DNA of 59,337 nt from Bacteroidales bacterium (GTDB lineage: Bacteria; Bacteroidota; Bacteroidia; Bacteroidales; Muribaculaceae): assembly GCA_020860445.1 (NCBI GenBank), contig JAJBUH010000262.1:1-59337 (forward strand), in the 5' to 3' direction. Made by a program: the position numbers and the translations under genes. This document shows, in pieces, positions 8,660 through 17,323 of this stretch (positions are counted from its first letter, which is position 1; each line of letters starts with the position of its first letter). The notes beneath the pieces are model-generated. The model ran no database searches. It was given only the letters and a program-made list of their open reading frames with translations, and had not been told where the DNA came from.

Positions 8660-8717
8660 GGTACAGGGGACAGTCCCTTGTGCCAAAAAACTGGGACAAG
8701 GGACAGTCCCCTGTACC
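8660..8717. repeat. REP-like imperfect palindrome (GTACAGGGGACAGTCCC type)
   Basis: Two 22-bp arms (8660-8681 and 8696-8717) are complementary at all but one position around a 14-nt loop. Each arm contains its own 11-bp palindrome, GGGACAGTCCC. A related single palindrome lies at 39241-39266. The form resembles REP elements mobilised by REP-associated IS200-like transposases, but no transposase is present here. It could also end the S66 transcript, although no T-run follows. Confidence 0.85.
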
Positions 8718-8735
8718 ATCAGAATCGACCTCGCA

Positions 8736-9524
8736 ATGGAGCTGTTTGACCCACATTTGTACTGGAGCCTGCTGGTGGCGGTAGCCATCCTCAGCCTGCC
8801 CGTCTTTATCTGCCTGCAGTGGATAAATGCCGGGTATGGCGTGATGTACACTCCAAAATGGGGTCCGGCCATCTCCAATCGCATTGGTTGGATAGCAATG
8901 GAGCTCCCTGCGCTGCTCTGCTTTGTCGGCGTTTGGTGCGTAGCTCTGTATCACAAGCTCCCAGGCGCCACAGAGCCTTGGCCCTTGGTGATTGGAGGAC
9001 TGTTTGCGCTGCACTATATCCAGCGCTCGCTGATATTTCCGCTGTTGATGCGAGGACGCAGCAAGATGCCCATCACCATCATCGCCATGGGGGTAATCTT
9101 CAATGCGCTCAACGCCTACTTGATTGCCGGATGGCTCTTCGCCATCGCCCCGACTGGGTATTACGATGACTGGGACTGCACCCCGATGTTTTGGATAGGC
9201 CTGTGCGTATTCATAGCCGGAGCTGCCATCAATATGCACAGCGACAATATCATACGCCATCTGCGAGCCCCGGGCGATCGAGGACATTACATACCTCGCG
9301 GCGGGATGTTCCGCTACGTGACCAGCGCCAACTATTTCGGCGAATTTACCGAATGGGTCGGATACGCCATCCTCAGTTGGTCGTGGGCCGGAGCAGTTTT
9401 TGCCATTTGGACCTTCGCCAACCTCGCTCCTCGCGCTTCGTCCCTCCACCGGCGCTACCTGTCAGAATTTGGCGACCAATACGCTCGCCTCCACCGCAAG
9501 CGCATCCTCCCCTACCTCTATTAA
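8736..9524 (+). CDS. Steroid 5-alpha-reductase (SRD5A family)
   Basis: This 262-residue membrane protein belongs to the 3-oxo-5-alpha-steroid 4-dehydrogenase family, which reduces the delta-4 double bond of 3-oxo-steroids with NADPH. It closely follows the animal SRD5A1/2 pattern as I know it: MELPAL at 55-60 (matching the QELPS block with the catalytic Glu), LHYIQRSLIFPLLMRG at 92-107 (matching the HYFHRT block with the catalytic Tyr), NMHSD at 166-170, and the NADP-binding run YIPRGGMFRYVTSANY at 185-200 followed by EFTEWVGYA. About six to seven membrane helices are expected. It opens an operon with an ene-reductase and two SDRs. In gut Bacteroidales such sets have been linked to 5-alpha bile acids and steroids; the substrate here is inferred. 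Confidence 0.9.
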   Translation: MELFDPHLYWSLLVAVAILSLPVFICLQWINAGYGVMYTPKWGPAISNRIGWIAMELPALLCFVGVWCVALYHKLPGATEPWPLVIGGLFALHYIQRSLIFPLLMRGRSKMPITIIAMGVIFNALNAYLIAGWLFAIAPTGYYDDWDCTPMFWIGLCVFIAGAAINMHSDNIIRHLRAPGDRGHYIPRGGMFRYVTSANYFGEFTEWVGYAILSWSWAGAVFAIWTFANLAPRASSLHRRYLSEFGDQYARLHRKRILPYLY

Positions 9525-9533
9525 GCATTTTTC

Positions 9534-9560
9534 TAAAAGCTAAAAACCAAAAACCATCCC
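9534..9560 (+). repeat. Short heptad leader (AAAAGCT/AAAAACC) before the ene-reductase
   Basis: Units AAAAGCT, AAAAACC and AAAAACC repeat with period 7 just before the ATG at 9561. The same arrangement precedes the GNAT gene at about 28871-28901. Confidence 0.7.
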
Positions 9561-10790
9561 ATGGCACAGCAATTGCTATTTACAGAGGCTCACATTGGAC
9601 CGATGACCCTGAGAAATCGCGCCGTCAGGTCGGCCGCCTTCGAGGGCATGGGCCACGCCAACGGCCCGACCCAGATGCTCCACGACTATCATGTGTCAGT
9701 GGCTCGCGGAGGCGTAGGCATGACCACCCTCGCCTACGCGGCAGTGTGCCAGTCGGGACTTAGCTTTGAGACCCAATTATGGTTGCGTCCCGAAATCGAG
9801 GGCGACCTGCGCAAGATCACAGACGACATCCACGCCGCCGGAGCAAAGGCCTCGATTCAGATTGGCCATTGCGGAAACATGACCCACCGCGCCACAGCCA
9901 GCCAAACGCCCGTAGGGCCCAGTTCTGGTTTTAATCTATACAGTCCTACTTGGTGCCGAGCCCTGCGCGATGACGAATTGCAAGAGATCGCTCGACAATT
10001 TGGCGAAGCCGTCAACACTGCTCGCCGAGCCAGATTCGACTGCGTTGAGGTGCACGCCGGCCATGGCTATCTTATCTCCCAATTCCTCTCGCCTTACACC
10101 AACCGCCGCCACGACCAATATGGCGGCTCGCTTGACAATCGCATGCGGTTTATGCGTATGTGCATGGAGCAAGTGATGGACGCAGCCGCCGATGATATGG
10201 CCGTGGTGGTAAAGACCAATATGCGCGACGGTTTCAAGGGAGGCCTTGAGATTGACGATTGCATCACTGTGGCAAAAGAATTGGAGCGCCTCGGCGCTCA
10301 CGCCTTGGTATTGTCCGGCGGTTTTGTCAGCAAGGCACCCATGTATGTGATGCGCGGCGAAATGCCCATCTACTCGATGACCCACTATATGCGCCAGTGG
10401 TGGCTGAAATACGGGGTGAGGATGGCAGGCAAATATATGATTCCCCCTGTGCCTTACCAGGATTTATATTTCTTGCCCGATGCCTTGCGATTCCGCGATG
10501 AACTGCAAGGAAAACTCATCTATGTAGGCGGCGCAGTGAGCCGCGAGGGCATCGAGCAGGTGCTCAACCAGGGATTCGAGGCAGTACAGATGGGTCGAGC
10601 CCTATTGCGCGACCCAGAATTTGTCAACCACATGCGCGATGGTCAGGAGCGCTGCGACTGCGACCATGTCAACTATTGCATCGCCCGCATGTATTCACGC
10701 GAGATGGCTTGCCACAAGTGCTTGGCCGGTAAGCTTCCACCCCGCATCGTCAAAGAAATCGAACAAATCAAGGCTCGACAGAAAAAATGA
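9561..10790 (+). CDS. Old Yellow Enzyme-family ene-reductase, candidate steroid 5-beta-reductase
   Basis: The 409-residue protein is an NADH:flavin oxidoreductase of the Old Yellow Enzyme type, an FMN TIM barrel that reduces activated C=C bonds. The substrate-binding pair H165/H168 lies in VHAGHGYLISQFLSPYTN, followed by DQYGGS. Near the C-terminus five Cys (365, 367, 373, 384, 387) form a cluster that could hold an Fe-S centre. It lacks the FAD/NAD(P) C-terminal domains of BaiCD/BaiH and dienoyl-CoA reductases. Being next to an SRD5A homologue and overlapping the following SDR by 4 bp (ATGA), it is a candidate delta-4 steroid 5-beta-reductase (inference). Confidence 0.85.
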   Translation: MAQQLLFTEAHIGPMTLRNRAVRSAAFEGMGHANGPTQMLHDYHVSVARGGVGMTTLAYAAVCQSGLSFETQLWLRPEIEGDLRKITDDIHAAGAKASIQIGHCGNMTHRATASQTPVGPSSGFNLYSPTWCRALRDDELQEIARQFGEAVNTARRARFDCVEVHAGHGYLISQFLSPYTNRRHDQYGGSLDNRMRFMRMCMEQVMDAAADDMAVVVKTNMRDGFKGGLEIDDCITVAKELERLGAHALVLSGGFVSKAPMYVMRGEMPIYSMTHYMRQWWLKYGVRMAGKYMIPPVPYQDLYFLPDALRFRDELQGKLIYVGGAVSREGIEQVLNQGFEAVQMGRALLRDPEFVNHMRDGQERCDCDHVNYCIARMYSREMACHKCLAGKLPPRIVKEIEQIKARQKK

Positions 10791-11608
10791 TTTCACCATT
10801 CATTAACCCAGAAAAACTACAACCACGCTGGGCTCTTATCACTGGCGCCTCATCGGGCATAGGCTTGTGCATCGCCAAGGAGCTGGGCAGCAAGGGTTAT
10901 TCCCTGGCCTTGGTCTCGAATCAAGCCGAGCAGCTTGCCACCTGCGCTCATGAGCTTAAGGAGACCTACGGAGTACGCACCGCCACTCTTTGCTGCGATC
11001 TTTGCGCTCCAAAAGGGCCAGAGGGAGTGATGGAATGGCTGTTAGGCTTAGGGGGAAAATTAGACATTCTGGTCAACGATGCCGGAATATTCGCCTTTGA
11101 CTATCTCACCAATATGGCGCCCGAGAAGGTGCAAGCCTTCATCGACCTGCATGTAAAAGCAGTGACTCATCTGAGCCGATTGGCCGCAATCTACATGTCG
11201 CAGTATGGAGAGGGCCACATACTGAATATGAGTTCCATGTCGTGTTGGACTCCAGTGCCAGGGTTGGCAATGTATGCGGCTACCAAGGCGTATATCCGCG
11301 TTTTCTCACGCTGTCTCGCCTACGAGATGCGCGACCAAGGGATAACAGTCACAGTAGCTGTGCCAGGCGGCATAGCTACCGACCTATTCGGACTTCCGCC
11401 CAAGCTCAAACGCTTGGCATTGCGTCTCCACGCCATCCAGACTCCCGAGGCTTTTGCCAAAGCTGTCGTCAAGGCCACTCTCAGCGGCAAAATGCAATAC
11501 ATCAACGGGGTTGCCAACCGTATTGGCATCGTGCTGGTAGGCCTCACCCCTACCTGGGGCCGCATGCTTGTCAAGCGCAAGATGTTGGATAAAAACATAC
11601 GCCGATAA
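10787..11608 (+). CDS. Short-chain dehydrogenase, candidate hydroxysteroid dehydrogenase
   Basis: A 273-residue classical SDR with cofactor motif TGASSGIG at 19-26, NDAG at 97-100 (Asp in place of the usual second Asn), catalytic Ser near 149-150, Tyr163 and Lys167. The active-site region resembles the 17-beta-HSD12/ketoacyl reductase branch. The C-terminal tail is long and basic, with a hydrophobic stretch near 247-253. Its ATG overlaps the ene-reductase stop (ATGA), and its own stop overlaps the next ATG by one base, so the genes are translationally coupled. Oxidation or reduction of a steroid 3-hydroxyl is the most natural role in this operon but is inferred. Confidence 0.85.
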   Translation: MISPFINPEKLQPRWALITGASSGIGLCIAKELGSKGYSLALVSNQAEQLATCAHELKETYGVRTATLCCDLCAPKGPEGVMEWLLGLGGKLDILVNDAGIFAFDYLTNMAPEKVQAFIDLHVKAVTHLSRLAAIYMSQYGEGHILNMSSMSCWTPVPGLAMYAATKAYIRVFSRCLAYEMRDQGITVTVAVPGGIATDLFGLPPKLKRLALRLHAIQTPEAFAKAVVKATLSGKMQYINGVANRIGIVLVGLTPTWGRMLVKRKMLDKNIRR

Positions 11609-12360
11609 TGACCCCTCTCCTCCCAGCAGTAATAACCGGAGCCACTGGCGCAATAGGCACGCAAATCTCTCTGCGCCTGACCCAGCAAGGCTACCCTCTG
11701 TGGCTCGCTTGCCGCTCTGAGCAAAAAGCCCAAAGTGTAATCCAATCATGCTTGGAGGCTGGTGCTCCAGAGGCGCGATTCTTGCCTCTTGACTTGGCCG
11801 ATGAGGTCTCAGTGAGAGCCGCGGCAGAGACGCTGCGCAATGCCGGGTCGCAACTCTCAGGCCTGATCAACAATGCCGGAATCATGCAGCGCCATTGGCA
11901 GACCGATGCGCAAGGGCGCGAGTTGACGATGCTCGTCAACTATTGGCATACCCGTCTACTGACCGAATTGCTATTACCAATGATTGCCGATGTCGGCGCG
12001 GTAGTCAGCACAACCTCGCTCACTCGGCTTTGGCCAAGCAAGGATTATGAAAATCTCTATGTCGATGAGCGCCATTTCTCCCAGCTCGGCACCTATGGCC
12101 AATCAAAGCGAGCATTGACGCAATGGATGGCCCAGCTTGCTGCCTCGCCATCTGGCCAACGCCTACGCATCAATTGCGCTGACCCAGGTATTGTCTCCAC
12201 TGGCATGATCACCATGCACCGCTGGTACGACCCACTCGCTGACCTACTATTCCGTCCACTTATCCGCTCTCCCCGCCTTGGCAGCGACCCAGCCCTCCGC
12301 GCCTGGTCTGCCCCTACCTCTGGCTCCATCTATTGCCGTCACCTAACCCATACCTTATAG
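11608..12360 (+). CDS. Second short-chain dehydrogenase of the steroid-reduction operon
   Basis: The 250-residue SDR has TGATGAIG at 10-17, NNAG at 88-91, Ser near 137, Tyr163 and Lys167 (YGQSK). The layout is that of the retinol-dehydrogenase-like branch, including an acidic insertion before the active-site Tyr. It starts at the last base of the preceding stop codon and ends the operon; the AraC gene is convergent 28 bp beyond. It may act on a second ring position or with the opposite stereochemistry to the first SDR, which sequence alone cannot decide. Confidence 0.85.
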   Translation: MTPLLPAVITGATGAIGTQISLRLTQQGYPLWLACRSEQKAQSVIQSCLEAGAPEARFLPLDLADEVSVRAAAETLRNAGSQLSGLINNAGIMQRHWQTDAQGRELTMLVNYWHTRLLTELLLPMIADVGAVVSTTSLTRLWPSKDYENLYVDERHFSQLGTYGQSKRALTQWMAQLAASPSGQRLRINCADPGIVSTGMITMHRWYDPLADLLFRPLIRSPRLGSDPALRAWSAPTSGSIYCRHLTHTL

Positions 12361-12388
12361 GCAGCCCCTTTACCGCTTATTTTAGGAT

Positions 12389-13228
12389 TTATTTTGGGAA
12401 AGACTGGTTGCGAAAGTCGGTGGGGGTGATTCCCGTCTGTTGCTTGAAGAATTTGGCGAGTGCCGCTTGAGAGGGGAAGCCTAAAAGTTCTGCAATGCGT
12501 TGGATTGGCATTGTGGTATTGTTGAGGTACCATGAGATTTTGCCAGTAAGAGTAAAGGCTATCCATTTGCTGGCAGTCACATTAGAATAACCGCATAGCA
12601 CTCGATTGAGGTACTGACGGCTGATGCACAATTTTGAGGCATAGAAATCAACATTATGGTCTGCAGAGCTGTGCTTGGTCATGAGATTGATGAAATTCAT
12701 CATTATCTCTTTGCGACGTGAGTCCCCAGCTTGTATTTTCTCCAAGCCCTCAAATTTTATGAATTGATTGGCTATCTCGAGAAGCAGCATCCACATTGCG
12801 CTCTTAACCATCTCCTTGCGGAAAAGTCCCGTGATGTTGGTATAAACATTGTCAATATTTTCAAATCGATCCTCAAAATGCCTCACGCTTTCTTCAAGGA
12901 GAGGAGTGATAGGTTCTTTGAGCACCTTTATGAAAAATGTAATAGGGAAAGGCGGTCTAAATTGAATAAGGTTTGTAGAAAAGTCTCGGCCCATAGCCAA
13001 AATGTAGGCTTTTGTATCGGGGCCTATATACAGAATTTCAAGTTCGGTCAACTCAATAAATGTACCAAAACAAGAAGAAGTAACATTATATATCGTACCG
13101 TATCTTCTGATATCAATTTGGCCTCGCACCACAAAAATATGAGCCACCATCCCTTCTTCGCAACTTACTCGGCAAAGAAGATGCTGCTCATCTTGGCGCG
13201 ATATTCTCCAGAACAAAAAAATCATCAA
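12389..13228 (-). CDS. AraC-family transcriptional regulator
   Basis: The 279-residue protein ends in an AraC/XylS double helix-turn-helix (about 185-275), with LCISRQYLNRVLCGYSN in the first unit and IAELLGFPSQAALAKFFKQQTGITP in the second, split here only by normal family variation. The N-terminal 160 residues resemble a CRP-like/cupin sensing domain with no recognisable ligand motif. It is convergent with the steroid operon, so both could be linked in function although they do not share a promoter. A minus-strand -7 box lies 86 bp upstream of the ATG. Confidence 0.87.
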   Translation of the reverse strand: MMIFLFWRISRQDEQHLLCRVSCEEGMVAHIFVVRGQIDIRRYGTIYNVTSSCFGTFIELTELEILYIGPDTKAYILAMGRDFSTNLIQFRPPFPITFFIKVLKEPITPLLEESVRHFEDRFENIDNVYTNITGLFRKEMVKSAMWMLLLEIANQFIKFEGLEKIQAGDSRRKEIMMNFINLMTKHSSADHNVDFYASKLCISRQYLNRVLCGYSNVTASKWIAFTLTGKISWYLNNTTMPIQRIAELLGFPSQAALAKFFKQQTGITPTDFRNQSFPK

Positions 13229-13532
13229 GTGGAGGGTATCTTAAATCATTATTTCCTTGTTCAAAACTTACTGTTATCATGCAGCCGGTACTTTCTTTTT
13301 TTAATGTTTGATGCAAATTTAATAAATAAAATTCACACTATTGTGGGAGAGAATCTGTAATTTAATCGATAGTTTTCAAATAAGAAAGATTAAGTTCCAA
13401 ATCAGAAACTCTTCTACAAAAAACAGCCTGTTGTTTCCAAAACAGAAAATATTGGTTTAAAATATTTAGGGGGAATAGACTTGTTTTGCACTAAATTTGC
13501 ACAAATCATTCTTATAACTAATCAATATACGC
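13229..13532. promoter_or_regulatory. Divergent promoter region between araC-type gene and secreted protein
   Basis: This 304-bp AT-rich stretch carries no gene. It holds a minus-strand TAAATTTG (13314-13321) facing the AraC gene and a plus-strand TAAATTTG (13492-13499) 34 bp before the secreted-protein ATG. The plus-strand box continues as GCACAAATC, identical to the start region of the promoter at 19443. No riboswitch or operator could be recognised. Confidence 0.7.
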
Positions 13533-15221
13533 ATGAAGCAATTCTTTACTCTAGCCTTGGCCGCTACTGCTATAGCAGCATCAGCAGCCACCGACGATGC
13601 TGGCAATCGTATTGCCCGTCCTGCCTTAAAGGCTCCAGTCGAAATCAGCGCCACCAATCCCCAGTTGATGAAACGCAACACCGAACGCCATGAATTCACC
13701 AGCCTCAAGCAAGGAAGTTCTCGCTCTGGCGACGAAGTCATCTACGAAGCTCCTGGCACCCCTGAGCTCTACAAGGTAGAGTGGGAAGGATTCACATATT
13801 CCTATGGCTACACCTGGGGCGAAAGTGCCACCTACATCAGCCGTGATGGTGATAATCTCTATATCAAGGACCCTTGCGACCCCTATAAGTTTGGCACTTG
13901 GATCGAGGGCACAGTCGAGGGCAACAAAGTGACCGTTGAACTTCCTCAGCTTGTAGCTGTAGATGACTACTTCGGTGATGAATACAAAATGGTGCTCATG
14001 GAGAAATACTACTATGAGTCCGACGGTGAAACCTACATCGATTATGACCCTGTGATGTATGACCACTCGGTCACCTATACCATCGCTGACGATGGGACTA
14101 TCTCGCTCGACCTCGATCCTATGGGCGATGACGGCCTGTATCCCGATATCATCTTCGGTATGATTTGCGACTGGTACGGCGAGGGCAACTATGTTTACTG
14201 GTATGATGGTGGGGAAACTCAGCAAATCTATACTCCAAGCGAAATGAAGGCTGATGTTGAGGTACCCGCAGGCGTAGAGCTAGATCCTAACTGGATTTAT
14301 CGTAGCGCAGAAGAGAGCGGCACATACGTGACAGCTGGATATATGAGCGTTGGCTTTGATGGCGATGACGTATATTTTGTTGGCATATATCCCAATCTGC
14401 CTGATGCCGCTATAAAGGGCACAATACAGGATGGCAAGGTAGTGATTCCTTCTGGCCAATTTATGGGATATGACGATGAAGAATCCACTATGATTACCTG
14501 CTATGTGTATGATTACAACTGGTCGTACGAGCGCGACCTTGTGATGGACTTTGATACCGAGAAGCGCATAATGACCATTGATAGCTCCGATGAAGATGGC
14601 TGGTCATTAATCTTCTACGGTGAGCTCTATTCAGAGATGTACATCGACGATCCTATGTTTATGTATCAGGCTCCAGGTGCCGACTGCGCAGCTCCACAGA
14701 ATCCTGAGTTCTCAGAGTTTGACGAAAACTGGCTGTGCGTGACCTGGTTCTTCCCGATGTACAATGTCAACGGCTATCTGATGGATACCAACAACATGTG
14801 GTACAATGTATATGTTGATGGCAACCTATTCACCTTCAACACATACGACTATTACCTCTTCCCGGAGGATATGACCGACATTCCTTACAACTTCGATCCA
14901 GAGTATGACCTCTACGTGCGCGGAACTCGTCACCGTTTCTACTTCTATGAGGATGATATGGAGACCCAGGGCGTGATCATGTTCTATCAGGCCTCTGACG
15001 GTAAGGTTTACACCTCCGACTTTGTCAACGTAGACCTCTACTCAGGCGAGGTTATCATCACCAGCGGCGTTGAGAGCATGACCATGAGCGAGCAACCTGT
15101 AAGCGCCGCTTACTATGACCTGCAGGGCCGCAAGGTGACCAATCCGGAATCAGGCATCTATGTGCGCGTAATCAAGTATGCCGATGGCACCAACAGTGTA
15201 CAAAAAGTTGCTATCCGATAA
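13533..15221 (+). CDS. Large secreted acidic protein with YDLQGR C-terminal tail
   Basis: The 562-residue product has an N-terminal signal peptide cleaved after about ASA (residue 19), then a long region very rich in Asp, Glu and Tyr with no domain I can name. The C-terminus has the block AAYYDLQGRKVTNPESGIYV followed by a basic KVAIR end, a form common on exported Bacteroidales proteins and similar to type IX sorting tails. Its function is unknown. It has its own promoter and is closed by a strong hairpin terminator, so it is monocistronic. The following gene has a similar tail, suggesting that the two share an export route. Confidence 0.8.
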   Translation: MKQFFTLALAATAIAASAATDDAGNRIARPALKAPVEISATNPQLMKRNTERHEFTSLKQGSSRSGDEVIYEAPGTPELYKVEWEGFTYSYGYTWGESATYISRDGDNLYIKDPCDPYKFGTWIEGTVEGNKVTVELPQLVAVDDYFGDEYKMVLMEKYYYESDGETYIDYDPVMYDHSVTYTIADDGTISLDLDPMGDDGLYPDIIFGMICDWYGEGNYVYWYDGGETQQIYTPSEMKADVEVPAGVELDPNWIYRSAEESGTYVTAGYMSVGFDGDDVYFVGIYPNLPDAAIKGTIQDGKVVIPSGQFMGYDDEESTMITCYVYDYNWSYERDLVMDFDTEKRIMTIDSSDEDGWSLIFYGELYSEMYIDDPMFMYQAPGADCAAPQNPEFSEFDENWLCVTWFFPMYNVNGYLMDTNNMWYNVYVDGNLFTFNTYDYYLFPEDMTDIPYNFDPEYDLYVRGTRHRFYFYEDDMETQGVIMFYQASDGKVYTSDFVNVDLYSGEVIITSGVESMTMSEQPVSAAYYDLQGRKVTNPESGIYVRVIKYADGTNSVQKVAIR

Positions 15222-15236
15222 ATAACCCTCTAAAAG

Positions 15237-15291
15237 CATAAGCACGTAAGCTTAAACGTAAGCACACCTAAGTCTACGTGCTTATGTTTTT
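15237..15291 (+). terminator. Hairpin terminator after the secreted protein
   Basis: CATAAGCACGTA (15237-15248) pairs perfectly with TACGTGCTTATG (15275-15286), followed by five T. The left half contains ACGTAAGC units that recur at 29471-29483 and 59263-59292. Confidence 0.85.
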
Positions 15292-15320
15292 AGTATCTGA
15301 TAAACAATCAATCCATTGAT

Positions 15321-17145
15321 ATGAAACGTCTTTTCTTTTTATTTGCCGCTTTAGTCTCGATGAGTGCTCTGTGGGCAGATTCAGCTACTGAGATGTGGCT
15401 TGGATATTGCGACAACCAAGTAGCCAAGTCGGGCAATGGCGATTTCGCTGCCGACCAAACCGACGCTTGGGTATCCGAAGCCATATATCTGCCAGCCGAA
15501 AAGTTGGCTCCATTTGTGGGTAATCAGATTACAGCTATCCGCGCTGGCGTTGGCGGCACTGTCAATGTCGATTCCCTGGTAGCATGGGTTCGCACCGACC
15601 TCAATGGCGAAAACCTTGCCTTTACTGGAATCAGCAAAAGCACTACCCCCAAATTCTCTAAAGGTTGGAATACTGTGCCACTGGCCGAACCTATCGACAT
15701 TACCTCAGACCTACCAGGTCTATACTTAGGTTATTCTTGCCATCAATCGCAAAAGGCTCTCTGCCTCTCTATTATCACCGCAGCCGACTTGGATACAAAT
15801 GAGAACGGCCTATGGGTTAAGCTCGGCGACGAGGACTGGTCAGATCGTCATGATGAGGGTACTGCCTCGGTCGAGGCTGTCATTACTGGTGACAATCTGC
15901 CGCAATGCAACCTCAGCCTCACTGCCTTAAACATCCCAGCTGGTCAGTTGACAATCTCGCGCGGTGTGATGCAACTGACAGCCTCAGTAAAAAAACCGCG
16001 GTGCCGTCACTGTCACTGGCTTTGATTTGATATGCTCGTTTGAGGATGCTGATGCTGAATATGCCACTCATTTTGAGACTGACCTCGAATATAACAACAG
16101 TGTTGACCTCAAATTCACTATCTATCCAGATTGCTATGAGACTGCTGATGATTTGATGCACACCGTCAAGGTCACCGTGGCCAATATTGACCAAGGTGCC
16201 GACTATGATACCACTGACAACTCGATGAGCGCTGAAATCGCTTTGGTGCAAAAGGCCTATGAGCGCCAGATATTGCTTGAGGAATTCACCACTGAAAATT
16301 GCATCAATTGCCCATCGATGGCCGAGCTGGTTCATACCTTCCTTGAGACAGATGATTATGATGAGCGTGTAAATGCCGTATGTCACCACTCAGCATACTA
16401 TACCGATTGGCTGACGATTGATGCTGACGAGTCATTCATGTGGTTCTTCAACTCCAACTCTACTTTTGCTCCAGCTCTGATGTTCGACCGTCTGACCGCC
16501 GACTATACGATTTATGATAATGACAAGTCGCCTATCTCATTCCCATCATCAGTATCTGATTTTATCGCTATCGCTGATCGCCGCTTAGCTCTCGACGCAA
16601 TGGTTGACCTCAATATCCAAGCCGTGTTGCCAGATGAGGCTGAGGAGATTTCGATCACCGTAACAGGCGAACGCGCCATTGAGAATTTCACAGCTCAGCC
16701 TCCGCGCATCGTGGTCACTCTGGTTGAGGATAGCGTCAATGCTAAGAATCAGTCGGGATATGGCCGTAGCTTCATCCACATGCACGTCAATCGCGCCCAC
16801 AACAGCACTTGGGGCGATGTGATTGAGTGGTCGGGCGATGAGTTCACCTACACCTGCTCATTGCCAGTTGATGAGAGCTACAACCGCGATCATCTGTATG
16901 TTGTGGCTTATGTGTGGAACGATGGCCCCAACTATGTTGAGAATTGCGAAGTAATCAACAGCCGCAAGCTACGCATCAAGGACTTTGGCACCTCTTCAAT
17001 CTCAAATGTCTCAATCGAGAGCACCTCTGCCGTGCCTTGCGCTTACTATACCCTCGATGGCCTGAGGCTCACATCACCCCAGCCGGGCATCAATATCGTC
17101 AAATACACCGACGGCTCATCTCGCAAGATCTATCACAAACAATAG
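15321..17145 (+). pseudogene. Omp28-like secreted protein, frameshifted in an A7 run
   Basis: Two reading frames make one gene. The first part (15321-16025) has a signal peptide and a beta-rich domain, then runs into stop after an A7 tract at 15989-15995. The second frame (from about 16000 to 17145) continues the protein. Removing one A joins them as VKNRGAVTVTGFDLICS, an uninterrupted beta-strand segment. The second half holds a thioredoxin-like block with CINC (EEFTTENCINCPS), as in Omp28-related proteins, and ends with YYTLDGLRLTSPQPGI, a sorting-type tail. The restored length is about 607 residues. The indel may be a real phase-variable or inactive allele or a sequencing error. Confidence 0.85.
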
Positions 17146-17174
17146 ATTCTCCCTCACTAACAATAGTGTTTTTC

Positions 17175-17207
17175 AATCCCTGGATTCTCTCCAATCCAGG
17201 GATTTTT
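17175..17207 (+). terminator. Hairpin terminator after the Omp28-like gene
   Basis: AATCCCTGGATT (17175-17186) pairs with AATCCAGGGATT (17193-17204) around a 6-nt loop and is followed by a T-run. Confidence 0.88.
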
Positions 17208-17225
17208 ATATTTGGTGCTCTGGCT

Positions 17226-17268
17226 GAGTTGTGTAACGGCGGTTACAGTAACGGCGGTTACACAACTC
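17226..17268. repeat. Nested palindrome with two GTAACGGCGGTTAC cores
   Basis: Outer arms GAGTTGTGTAAC (17226-17237) and GTTACACAACTC (17257-17268) are perfectly complementary. Inside are two copies of GTAACGGCGGTTAC, each itself an inverted repeat around GGCG. It lies just past a terminator and 55 bp before the nitroreductase start, so it could be a REP-like element or an operator. Confidence 0.8.
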
Positions 17269-17323
17269 GCTGAGGAACTTTTTTGGCCTCCATTTTGTTG
17301 TTTTTTATAAATTATCAAAGCCA

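Noticed and set aside
8358-9449. Minus-strand open frame of 363 codons
   Set aside because: It is the antisense shadow of the S66 peptidase and 5-alpha-reductase genes, and its low-complexity composition matches no family.
12731-13360. Plus-strand frame of 209 codons opposite the AraC gene
   Set aside because: The AraC frame has clear HTH motifs; this frame does not resemble any protein.
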